Source of the DNA: Sulfurimonas sp. GWF2_37_8
GTDB taxonomy: Bacteria > Campylobacterota > Campylobacteria > Campylobacterales > Sulfurimonadaceae
Direction: 5' to 3'
NCBI GenBank assembly: GCA_001829625.1
Contig: MIBW01000018.1
Span: 2,058-38,395 of the forward strand
DNA: 36,338 nt
Shown here in pieces: positions 26,268 to 33,441 of this stretch. The first letter of the stretch is position 1. Each line of letters opens with the position of its first letter. The notes beneath the pieces are model-generated. The model ran no database searches and was not told where the DNA came from. It saw only the letters and a list, made by a program, of their open reading frames with translations. The translations under genes and the position numbers were made by a program.

Positions 26268-26713
26268 TTGATGAATTTTGCGAAAAATGGTGTCATCTCT
26301 ATTATATTTGGTTGGTTACGCATGGGGTTATAGAATAAGGTGTTTTGGGGAAATATAAATTCCCTTATCTCCTTATTTATAACTCTGTTGGTACCTGAAT
26401 GTAATTGGATGAAACCTTTTGAATCCAAATCTTGTAGGGAATTTATTGCGGTGGGTTTTTTAATCCCCGTATGTTTTTCTAATTCCTTATAGGGCAGAAA
26501 AATATAGAGGTGTTCATATGAGAAATGAACACGAGAGAGTAAATACACCAATAATATTTTTGAAGTCGCCGTTAGCTCTGATTTTAGAATCAGTTTGAGG
26601 GCTGGCTCTTCTAAAACAAGATACAGAACCTCTTGCTCTGCCTTATTTTTAGCTTTATAATTTTTTATTCTTTTGCACATCTCTTGGTGCTCTGGGGAAA
26701 GTTTATGAGTCAT
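26255..26713 (-). CDS. Winged-helix replication-initiator-like protein
   Basis: A 152-aa DNA-binding protein. Residues ~48-110 read as a winged helix (LTATSKILLVYLLSRVHF, then YKELEKHTGIKKPTAINSLQDLDSKGFIQL), like the helix-turn-helix of phage and plasmid replication or replisome-organiser proteins. GAAAGGACAAC is a good ribosome site. It precedes the primase gene and borders the 24-bp repeats, so it is the best candidate for the iteron-binding protein (RepC-like function). It could instead be a transcriptional regulator. Confidence 0.65.
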   Translation of the reverse strand: MTHKLSPEHQEMCKRIKNYKAKNKAEQEVLYLVLEEPALKLILKSELTATSKILLVYLLSRVHFSYEHLYIFLPYKELEKHTGIKKPTAINSLQDLDSKGFIQLHSGTNRVINKEIREFIFPQNTLFYNPMRNQPNIIEMTPFFAKFIKAQI

Positions 26714-26726
26714 TGTTGTCCTTTCA

Positions 26727-26750
26727 TATAGGGGTTAAAATATCCCTATA
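26727..26750. promoter_or_regulatory. TATAGGG/CCCTATA inverted repeat, operator candidate
   Basis: TATAGGG (26727-26733) and CCCTATA (26744-26750) are exact 7-bp arms 10 bp apart, 14 bases before the ATG at 26713. TATAGGG also ends the leader motif at int, parB-like and attR, so the same regulator may bind here. Confidence 0.45.
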
Positions 26751-26880
26751 CAAAGACGATGATACCGCTATAAAAGGATTAAATCAAATAAAAGCGAGGG
26801 TGTTTTAAAGAATATCAAAACTCTTTTTTAGCCCTATTTTTAGGCTTTTAATTTGACTTTATTTAAAAAAAATGGGCTGT

Positions 26881-26907
26881 GCCTAAACGAAATAAATTCG
26901 TTTAGGC
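26881..26907. terminator. 11-bp-arm hairpin at the J-domain gene stop
   Basis: GCCTAAACGAA (26881-26891) and TTCGTTTAGGC (26897-26907) form a perfect stem around ATAAA, overlapping the stop codon at 26902-26904. On the minus strand it is followed within ~8 bases by a run of eight T, so it can act as an intrinsic terminator. Its core is also a copy of the element palindrome. Confidence 0.6.
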
Positions 26908-27366
26908 AGTGAGTTTATTTCGTTGTTTGGTTTTTACTTCTTGGCATCCGTATTTTGCTTTTATGTCGTCCATAGATTTTTGCTGTGGGTTTCTGCTTTT
27001 CATCTCTCCGTAATACCACATTTTTTTCTTTGATGCCCATTTGAAATTTAGCTCTTTCAATGTTTCTTTAATACCTTTGGTGTCACCTGATAGCCAAATC
27101 CAACTTCCCACAACTTCAATGATGATATTTTCAAAATGCAGAATTTTAGAGATTACTTTTTCAAGTTCAACATCAAATTCACTATCATTTAAAAAGTTGA
27201 GTCCATGTTCTAAAATATGGTTATATACTTGGTTTAAGAGTTTAAACATTTCATCTGTTCCCCCAACATCAGGGTGTAGTTTTTTTGCTAAATCCTTGTA
27301 TATCTTTTTTGCTTCATTGATTCCCTCTATCCCTTTAAACTGTTCTTCGATTTGTGAATGTGTCAT
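26902..27366 (-). CDS. J-domain (DnaJ-like) protein
   Basis: A 154-aa protein with an N-terminal J domain (about 14-65). The HPD motif is at 31-33 in LAKKLHPDVGG, so it should stimulate a host DnaK ATPase. The rest (about 70-140) is a separate alpha/beta region (IIIEVVGSWIWLSGD, then KWASKKKMWYYG) seen in plasmid and phage J-domain proteins. It is the first gene of the replication module. J proteins can help disassemble or activate replication initiators, which fits the neighbouring winged-helix and primase genes. AAAGGAT precedes the ATG. Confidence 0.85.
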   Translation of the reverse strand: MTHSQIEEQFKGIEGINEAKKIYKDLAKKLHPDVGGTDEMFKLLNQVYNHILEHGLNFLNDSEFDVELEKVISKILHFENIIIEVVGSWIWLSGDTKGIKETLKELNFKWASKKKMWYYGEMKSRNPQQKSMDDIKAKYGCQEVKTKQRNKLTA

Positions 27367-27387
27367 GATAAATCCTTTGTGTTTTTA

Positions 27388-27404
27388 AACGAATTTAATT
27401 CGTT
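27388..27404. promoter_or_regulatory. Element palindrome AACGAAT-TTA-ATTCGTT
   Basis: A perfect 7-bp-arm palindrome 22 bases upstream of the J-domain ATG. It is the best-conserved copy of the recurring motif and is placed like an operator for the replication operon. Confidence 0.6.
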
Positions 27405-27838
27405 GAATGACTTTCTCTTGTTGGATTCTTGGTTGAGTTTTTTCTTTTATTCCATTATCTCAACAGAATAAAATTTACTCTTTCAAAAATCTCTTTCTCC
27501 CGTCATCATCTCGTGTATCGTTTTTATGATTGCAGTGTTTTAAAAAATATTTGGGATAAAATAAAAGCAGTTTTATTGATTCGTCAATATTCTCTTCGCA
27601 GAAGACTTGTTTTAAATAAAATGTAGTGAAGAAAAATGTTTCGAGATGATTTGGGAGTTATTGATTTTTGGATTGTTTATTTTGTTCTGTTGAGAGGGGT
27701 AATGGGATAGTTGATGTTATTGATTTTTAAATCAATTCATTTTGGCTCTTGCTCTGCCTACTCTCAATAGCAATGTAATCAAATCTTGCAGAGATTTATT
27801 TTAAATGAATAGTAAGAATTAAGTCTAGAAAAGTTTTG

Positions 27839-27863
27839 TGTGGGGCTGAGGAATCGAACCTCA
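27839..27863 (-). other. tRNA-like 3' fragment (T arm plus acceptor strand)
   Basis: On the minus strand TGAGG-TTCGATT-CCTCA forms a perfect 5-bp T stem with a consensus 7-base T loop. It is followed by seven bases GCCCCAC and an A, as in an acceptor strand with discriminator. Upstream bases do not fold into an anticodon arm, and no 5' half (GTGGGGC) is nearby. It could be an att remnant of an older insertion, or chance. Confidence 0.4.
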
Positions 27864-27966
27864 GTAGTGCTGATATAGTAATTACACGCCTTTAATTTGT
27901 TATTGAAGTAAGTCAACTTTAACTTTAATTTTTCCATAATTTCACGCTTCGCAGTGTTTTTGGGAT

Positions 27967-27996
27967 ATAGTATTTATTAATAAATAGTTATACTAT
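27967..27996 (+). promoter_or_regulatory. Cargo promoter with inverted repeat
   Basis: ATAGTAT (27967-27973) and ATACTAT (27990-27996) are exact inverted arms. TATACT (27989-27994) inside the right arm is a good -10 box, 24 bases before the TTG start at 28018. The inner TTTATTAATAAA is itself a palindrome. The layout suggests a repressor-controlled promoter. Confidence 0.45.
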
Positions 27997-28017
27997 CAAT
28001 AGACGAAAGGATACATC

Positions 28018-28641
28018 TTGAACGAAGAATTAGTTAAATTAATGGGGACTATAAGAGCAAATTTTATTTTCATCCATAAAATACTAGATAACCAAAAACT
28101 AAATTTTAATGATGATTACAAGAAAATAAATTATGCATATTACAATGTATTTTGTGCTCACTATGAATCCTTTTTTATTTTAATTTATAATAATAATTTT
28201 AGTTCGGCTATATTATTATTAAGAACGATGCTAGAATTGTATGTCAAAAGTTATTATCTTGAATTTATAGAAAAAGAAAAAAATACAAATATTTTACAAC
28301 TTATAGATGGAGAAGAGGACTTTCCAAGTTTTTTTAAAATGCTAAAAGATCTCGAAAGTTATAAAGATAAATCAGGAGCAAAATTTGAAGGAGTTTTTAT
28401 ACAATTTTCAAAATCTGAATTAGCCAGTTATGAAAAATTTTCTTTATTTAGTCATGGTAAAGGAGAATATTTAAGAACTATCTTTGAGAATAATAAAATA
28501 AGCTATAGTAATAAACAAATTTCAGATGTTGTTAAAACAGCAAAAGGACTTTTTGAAACTTTATCACTCTTATTAATGTATACCCATAGTCTCAATGACG
28601 AAGTAAAAGAAGTGATTAAGGAATTACAAGAAGCCCTATAA
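28018..28641 (+). CDS. DUF5677/DUF6988-like helical protein, unknown function
   Basis: A 207-aa, mostly helical protein with a TTG start preceded by GAAAGG. The segment SSAILLLRTMLELYVKSYYLEF is like the conserved helix (A-x-x-LLRxxxE) of DUF5677-type proteins, a group often found in defence or mobile contexts. FSLFSHGKGEYL near residues 140-151 is the second landmark. No membrane segment or nuclease motif is seen. It stands alone, with its own promoter and a hairpin behind it, before the seven-gene operon. Base composition is clearly more AT-rich than the backbone. Confidence 0.6.
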   Translation: MNEELVKLMGTIRANFIFIHKILDNQKLNFNDDYKKINYAYYNVFCAHYESFFILIYNNNFSSAILLLRTMLELYVKSYYLEFIEKEKNTNILQLIDGEEDFPSFFKMLKDLESYKDKSGAKFEGVFIQFSKSELASYEKFSLFSHGKGEYLRTIFENNKISYSNKQISDVVKTAKGLFETLSLLLMYTHSLNDEVKEVIKELQEAL

Positions 28642-28647
28642 CAAAGC

Positions 28648-28691
28648 CTTGAAGAGAAATAGTTGACTAATCAGGTTCAACTATTCTCAAG
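28648..28691 (+). terminator. Long imperfect hairpin after the first cargo gene
   Basis: CTTGA..GAAATAGTTGA (28648-28666) pairs with TTCAACTATTCTCAAG (28676-28691) around a 9-base loop, with a small bulge. No T run follows, so it may attenuate rather than end transcription into the operon at 28751. Confidence 0.4.
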
Positions 28692-28750
28692 TCAACCGAT
28701 AGTATACGAGATTAACTTTTATGAAAAATTAACAAATATATAGGACAATA

Positions 28751-29785
28751 ATGAAATTAGAGAATCACTTAATATATTTTGATATAACACAAATTTGTGG
28801 AGTTGGTTGTGAGTTTTGCATGTACTCAGATAAACATACAATAAAAGACCACTTGGTTTTGACAAAAAAAGCAAAAGTAAACATATCTAAACTTATAAAT
28901 CACGAAGAAATAAAAAGAGTTTCTATTAGTGGAGAGGGTGAACCACTCAATAATATTAAAGCTTTTAAAGAAATTTTATTGTTATCTAATGGAGGAATTG
29001 CATTTGAATTTATCACAAGTGGATATATTTCTCATGATAAATTAATTAATTTATATGATGAAATAAATGAAATCATTATAAAAAATGGAGATACTTGCAA
29101 TATTAGACTAAGTACAGATTCATATCATATCGCTAAAATTAATCATAAGCCTCATGCAATAAGTGTTAAATATTTTTTAGATAATAATTTAACAAATATG
29201 ACATTTTCTTTTAGGTCAATTGATATTGATAAAGAATTTACAAGAAATTATTTACAAGAAGAATTAAAACTATTAGGTATAAAATCAAAAATTTTAATAA
29301 ATGATGAACTTGAAGATAGTGTTATTATCGATAATAAAAAACTTCAAATTGATTATAAAAATTTAGTTAAGCCTACATTTTTAAAAGATATGAAATATAT
29401 GACTTTATCTGAATATATTGAAGCTAAAGAAAAAAAATTAAATAAAGTTTTTACATTGGGAAATGTAAATCCAAAAGCATTATTGAATGGTATGGGAATC
29501 ACGATTAAGCCAAATGGTGATATTTATTTTTATGGTATTGATTGTAATTTATTAGCTAATATTAACTCTGATACTGTAGATATTGATTTTTTTAAAAATA
29601 TTGTTCTAAGAGATAAATTAATCAATACTTTATATACAATACCATTTATGCAATTAATGGATAAAATTTCTATAAATGAGGATGTTAAAAAACTAATTAA
29701 GGATGTTAATAATCCATACTGGATTATAAAAGAAATTATGTTTTATGAGAAATCCTTACTGAATAAAATGATTGAAAATGATTGA
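28751..29785 (+). CDS. Radical SAM enzyme
   Basis: A 344-aa enzyme that would use a 4Fe-4S cluster to cleave AdoMet into a 5'-deoxyadenosyl radical. The cluster motif is canonical CX3CX2C (C16, C20, C23 in ICGVGCEFCMY). SISGEGEPLNN is the GGE-type AdoMet motif at the end of strand 2. The C-terminal part has IKPNGDIYFYGIDCN, a segment like those in which radical SAM proteins read out a final strand, but no full SPASM cysteine set. TAGGACAAT precedes the ATG. It heads a run of seven coupled genes. Substrate unknown. Confidence 0.85.
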   Translation: MKLENHLIYFDITQICGVGCEFCMYSDKHTIKDHLVLTKKAKVNISKLINHEEIKRVSISGEGEPLNNIKAFKEILLLSNGGIAFEFITSGYISHDKLINLYDEINEIIIKNGDTCNIRLSTDSYHIAKINHKPHAISVKYFLDNNLTNMTFSFRSIDIDKEFTRNYLQEELKLLGIKSKILINDELEDSVIIDNKKLQIDYKNLVKPTFLKDMKYMTLSEYIEAKEKKLNKVFTLGNVNPKALLNGMGITIKPNGDIYFYGIDCNLLANINSDTVDIDFFKNIVLRDKLINTLYTIPFMQLMDKISINEDVKKLIKDVNNPYWIIKEIMFYEKSLLNKMIEND

Positions 29786-30614
29786 TTCTCATACGCATTC
29801 AAAATATTCTAAACATGCTATAGGAAGCATTGAAAATATTGTAGTATCTGCTATAGAAAATAATATTAAATTTCTTACAATTACGGATCATGCTCCTTTC
29901 CCAATAGATATAAATAATAGATTATTATATGATGAGTTAAAATATTATTTTGACGATATAAATACTGTTCAATCAAAATACTCAAAAGATATAACTATCT
30001 TAAAAGGGTTAGAAGCTGATTTTGTGCCACAACATATAAATTATACAAAAAATTTAATTTCTAACATGGAACTAGATTTTTTAATAGGCTCAATTCATTC
30101 CATGTTCATAGAAAATAAAAGAATAAATATTTGGGATATAGATAATATACATGATGAAAAGCTAATTACACAATATTTTTTATATCTAAAAGAACTTATT
30201 GAATCTAATTTATTTGATAGCATTGGTCACCCTGATGCAATTTTAAGAGGTGGTATAGATGAAAATATATATTGTGATAACTTTTATCCATTAATAAAAT
30301 TAATGCGAAATAATAATATATCGTACGAGTTAAATACATCTGGATTAAGAAAATCAACATATAATATTAAAACAAATAGCAAAACAAAAAAAATGTGGAA
30401 TTTTCCATCAAAATCATTGATATCAATTTTAAATGATTTTGATATTTTTTTTACTATTGGTTCTGATGCACATGCACCAAATGAAATAAGTATGGGCATT
30501 CAAACTATATTAAATACAGCTAAAGATATTGGTGTTAAAAAAATAAGTTATTATCAAAATAGAAATGTTATACATGTAGATATTGATAAGTGTATTGCAA
30601 AGGGAGATAGATAA
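29778..30614 (+). CDS. PHP-domain phosphoesterase (histidinol-phosphatase-like)
   Basis: A 278-aa metal-dependent phosphoesterase. The PHP motifs are in order: DSHTHSKYS (H5, H7), ITDHAPFP, the metal-binding GSIHSM, SIGHPDAI and the closing GSDAHAP. This is the HisK-type histidinol-phosphatase layout, but there is no histidine pathway nearby, so a different phosphate ester is likely. The ATG at 29778 overlaps the radical SAM stop by 8 bp; a TTG two codons earlier is possible. It would dephosphorylate an intermediate of the same pathway as its neighbours, by inference. Confidence 0.85.
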   Translation: MIDSHTHSKYSKHAIGSIENIVVSAIENNIKFLTITDHAPFPIDINNRLLYDELKYYFDDINTVQSKYSKDITILKGLEADFVPQHINYTKNLISNMELDFLIGSIHSMFIENKRINIWDIDNIHDEKLITQYFLYLKELIESNLFDSIGHPDAILRGGIDENIYCDNFYPLIKLMRNNNISYELNTSGLRKSTYNIKTNSKTKKMWNFPSKSLISILNDFDIFFTIGSDAHAPNEISMGIQTILNTAKDIGVKKISYYQNRNVIHVDIDKCIAKGDR

Positions 30615-31564
30615 TGCAAATTTCAAATTGTTATCTTACTATAAATAGTGAGAATAATTTTATCAATATGAAAAATTATGATGACATGAGTTTATTAACC
30701 GAACAATATAGTTTAGCTAAATATGGAAGTATAAAAGATATAAATATATTTGCCTATATGATTATAAAGAATATGTTTCAAGAGATTGATAATTCTCAAA
30801 GTGGATTTAGAAAAATACTTGAAATAGCAAAACAAAATAATGATTATATTGTTCTTATGACACCAGGATATAGAAATGTTAAATCATCTGCAAATATTAT
30901 GTTTGACATTGCTCTTCCACATATAAATACAAAACTAGCAATTATGAACTTTCCAATAATATCAAAATTAAAACTTCCTAGATTAGCAAGTCCTTGTGAA
31001 AACTATGCATCACTTACAACAAAAGAAAGAAAAATTATTGGACTAACAACTGACCATATTTTACCTGATTATGATTTTTATAAAAATAATAATATTCATG
31101 TAGTATATGGTGATGATATACTTATAACAGGTTCATCATCCAATAAAGCAAAGCTTGATGCTTTGTCAAAAGGTGCAAAATCATTTACATCTATTTATTC
31201 AGTTATAATTGACAAAAAAGTAGCATTAAATAACCCATCTATAGAAGAACAGTTAAACAAATCTAAAGTTACAGAAAAACTTGATAATACTGCAAAAGAG
31301 ATATTTATACAAGATGATTTTATGCCAGTTTTAAGGTCATTAAGATTAATTCTAAATGAAAGCAATTTACCCGATTTAAAACAATTTTTAGATGAAATCC
31401 CAAATCATAATCTTTTGAAAATTTATATTTCATATATGACAAATGAATCCTTAGAAAATGAGAAATATATAAAATCATTAGAATTTATTAAGAAATATTT
31501 AATATTAAATAATGAAATTAAACCTTGTGGTAATTTAAAAATAGGAGCAATATATGAGTTATAA
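30614..31564 (+). CDS. Phosphoribosyltransferase-like protein
   Basis: A 316-aa protein with a PRPP-binding signature, VVYGDDILITGSS (163-175), matching the type I phosphoribosyltransferase pattern of hydrophobic residues, DD and TGS. It continues with ALSKGAKSFTSIYSVIID as in that fold. The N-terminal ~150 residues (VLMTPGYRNVKSSA, LASPCENYASLT) and the helical C-terminal ~100 residues are not typical of salvage or ComF enzymes. They recall phosphoribosyltransferases linked to ter stress operons. Stop and start overlap in TAATG with the PHP gene. It may attach or release a ribose phosphate on a nucleoside-like product. Confidence 0.65.
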   Translation: MQISNCYLTINSENNFINMKNYDDMSLLTEQYSLAKYGSIKDINIFAYMIIKNMFQEIDNSQSGFRKILEIAKQNNDYIVLMTPGYRNVKSSANIMFDIALPHINTKLAIMNFPIISKLKLPRLASPCENYASLTTKERKIIGLTTDHILPDYDFYKNNNIHVVYGDDILITGSSSNKAKLDALSKGAKSFTSIYSVIIDKKVALNNPSIEEQLNKSKVTEKLDNTAKEIFIQDDFMPVLRSLRLILNESNLPDLKQFLDEIPNHNLLKIYISYMTNESLENEKYIKSLEFIKKYLILNNEIKPCGNLKIGAIYEL

Positions 31565-31961
31565 ACAAGTTATTGAAAAAACAAAAAGAATTGAGACAAT
31601 TTTAGTTAAGATGGGTGCAGACGGTAGAGGTCTTCATGAAAAAATTTCCAGCATAGAACATCTAATTGATGAAAAAATAGTAAAATCAATCCGATTTATA
31701 GCATCGATAAGAAATAAGTTGCTTCATGAAGATAATTTTGAAATGACATCAGAATTATTATCAGATTTTGAAAATGCATGTGAAAATATTATAAATAGTT
31801 TGGAAAATAATTCAACTTATGCCAAAGAACAAAATGATAATTCAAGTTATAGTTCATCATCTTCATCATCATCTTCAAGTTCAGATGAATTATCAGGCTG
31901 GGCATTACTAGGAGTAGGTATTGCTGGAGCTTTTGCAGTTTATAATTGGTTTAATTCATAA
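31554..31961 (+). CDS. HEPN-domain protein with Ser linker and C-terminal membrane anchor
   Basis: A 135-aa protein in three parts. Residues 1-88 are helical and contain SIRNKLLHED, an R53-x4-H58 motif, the catalytic signature of HEPN ribonucleases (DUF4145-like). Residues 97-110 are almost pure serine, encoded by a TCA/TCT triplet run. Residues 114-132 (WALLGVGIAGAFAVYNWF) form one transmembrane helix. This is the shape of a membrane-tethered RNase or a structural HEPN scaffold. AGGAG precedes the ATG, which overlaps the previous gene by 11 bp. It may be the effector of the operon, as an inference. Confidence 0.65.
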   Translation: MSYKQVIEKTKRIETILVKMGADGRGLHEKISSIEHLIDEKIVKSIRFIASIRNKLLHEDNFEMTSELLSDFENACENIINSLENNSTYAKEQNDNSSYSSSSSSSSSSSDELSGWALLGVGIAGAFAVYNWFNS

Positions 31962-31964
31962 TCA

Positions 31965-32405
31965 ATGATATGTTTAATAGGAATTATTGAAAGAGGAGAA
32001 TCATCAGCATCGGGTCAAAAAATGAATTGGAATGGATATGGTTCAATATATCATCAAGTAAATTTTTTCAAAGAACATTATCCATCTTTTTTTAAAAAAA
32101 TCATTGATTGTCAAATGGCTACAATAAATATTAAATTAAAAAATAAATTTATTTTAAATCATTGGGAATATACATTTGATAAAGTATATTGGCTACCAAA
32201 TTCAAATACATGGTATGAAAAATTATCATTTACTCCCATTACATTTTCATATAAAAATAATCAAGTTCAAGCATGGCTATATAAAGCTTATAAATCACCA
32301 CATAAAAATAATGATTTTCTTATCGAAGTTGTAGCCCCATATATAAAGAATCTAAAAATTAATGATATTTGTGAAATTAAAATTAATGAAAAATATATTA
32401 AATAG
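31965..32405 (+). CDS. Small protein resembling CTP-dependent riboflavin kinase (DUF120)
   Basis: A 146-aa protein. It begins with a glycine-rich strand (GIIERGESSASGQKM), has TINIKLKNKF in the middle and ends FLIEVVAPYIKNLKINDICEIKI. Together these resemble the archaeal RibK pattern G-x-V-x-S-G, GTLNIxL and EIIAPxxLRExLxLxDGD. In RibK this cradle-loop barrel uses CTP to phosphorylate riboflavin. Several RibK residues are not conserved here and the match is by eye only, so treat it as a fold hint. It starts 3 bp after the HEPN gene without a ribosome site, so translation depends on coupling. Confidence 0.4.
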   Translation: MICLIGIIERGESSASGQKMNWNGYGSIYHQVNFFKEHYPSFFKKIIDCQMATINIKLKNKFILNHWEYTFDKVYWLPNSNTWYEKLSFTPITFSYKNNQVQAWLYKAYKSPHKNNDFLIEVVAPYIKNLKINDICEIKINEKYIK

Positions 32406-33441
32406 ATTTTTTTATAAATTATGTAGAAAAATTGGAATTTTATTATTTGATAAAGAATTAAGTAGTTCGTTACACAATATAAATCATATTTTACTTATAA
32501 ATTGGCATGGTAAAATTGGTGATGCAATAATTTCATCATTTATTTTTAGAGAAATTAAAGAAAAGACAAATATTAAGATTTCTATTATTACTACTAAAGA
32601 GTTAAAATCAATATATAAATATTATAATTCTGATAGTATCCATATTATCGATAGTAACCATAGTTTAATTGATATAAATAATATTGCTAATAAAATTAAA
32701 AAAGTTGATATTATAATTCCACTAATTGGAACATTAGGATTTAATGATTTATTTTTCATTAATAAACTTACCCCCTTGTATGTCTTTTCAACGGATGAAA
32801 CTTTAAAGTTATCAAATAAAAATTTTTTAAAAGAAGTCAATGAAAAACTTGTTAATGAAATATATTATAAAATTTTAGAGTATATGAATATTGATAATAT
32901 TAATGATAATTATATTATTCCTCATACTAAAAAGGAAATAAATATCATTCAATATGATATTTTATTCAATCCATTTGGGAGTAGAAATGATAAGTCATTA
33001 TCCATTAATAAATCAGTTTCTATCTTACAAAAAATTAATAAAGTTTATCCAAATCTAAAAATTATTATTTTGTTTTCTCCAAATACAAAACATACTGCCT
33101 ATAAAATAATTAAAAAAACAAATTGTAAAAATATTATTTTAGCTAAAAATATTTTCACTATAAAAGATAGTATTGATTTAATAAATAAATCTGATATTGT
33201 AATATCTGTTGATACTTCAATTGTCCATATTTCTATTGGAATGAATAAAAAACTTATATCTATTTATTATAAAGCAGGTAATAGTTTTAATGCTTGGTTA
33301 CCAAAAAAATCATTAAAAACTAAAATTATTTTTAGCTTAGGTAAAGATGATTATATGACAAAAGATATGAATAAGTTTAATGATGATGAAATTATACAAA
33401 AAATAAATTTTTTTAAGGATTTAAATAGTGATAAAAAGTAA
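32386..33441 (+). CDS. GT9-family glycosyltransferase (heptosyltransferase-like)
   Basis: A 351-aa GT-B enzyme. The N-terminal domain begins with ILLINWHGKIGDAIISSF, the heptosyltransferase G-D-x-hydrophobic motif. The C-terminal domain has FNPFGSRNDKSLS and ISVDTSIVHISIGMNKKLISIYY, the nucleotide-sugar binding signature of GT9. Such enzymes add heptose or related sugars to LPS core or other acceptors. The ATG at 32386 overlaps the preceding gene by 20 bp; an in-frame ATG 8 codons earlier is possible. Codon use is extremely AT-biased. The acceptor is unknown. Confidence 0.82.
   Translation: MKNILNRFFYKLCRKIGILLFDKELSSSLHNINHILLINWHGKIGDAIISSFIFREIKEKTNIKISIITTKELKSIYKYYNSDSIHIIDSNHSLIDINNIANKIKKVDIIIPLIGTLGFNDLFFINKLTPLYVFSTDETLKLSNKNFLKEVNEKLVNEIYYKILEYMNIDNINDNYIIPHTKKEINIIQYDILFNPFGSRNDKSLSINKSVSILQKINKVYPNLKIIILFSPNTKHTAYKIIKKTNCKNIILAKNIFTIKDSIDLINKSDIVISVDTSIVHISIGMNKKLISIYYKAGNSFNAWLPKKSLKTKIIFSLGKDDYMTKDMNKFNDDEIIQKINFFKDLNSDKK

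Larger units (their letters stand above)
27405..28017. other. Gene-poor junction between backbone and cargo, 613 bp
   Basis: No convincing gene lies in this stretch. It holds the tRNA-like 3' fragment at 27839-27863 and the promoter region of the cargo gene at 28018. The string GCAGTGTTTT recurs near 27531 and 27950, each time close to TTGGGATA. Backbone genes leave it leftward and cargo genes rightward. Confidence 0.6.

Noticed and set aside
27429-27626. 65-codon open frame in the backbone-cargo gap
   Set aside because: No ribosome site, no recognisable motif, and a composition like the surrounding non-coding DNA.
27839-28190. tmRNA (ssrA) ending in the tRNA-like fragment
   Set aside because: The 5' tRNA-like half and a tag frame would have to lie inside the coding gene at 28018, and no GTGGGGC start is seen there.
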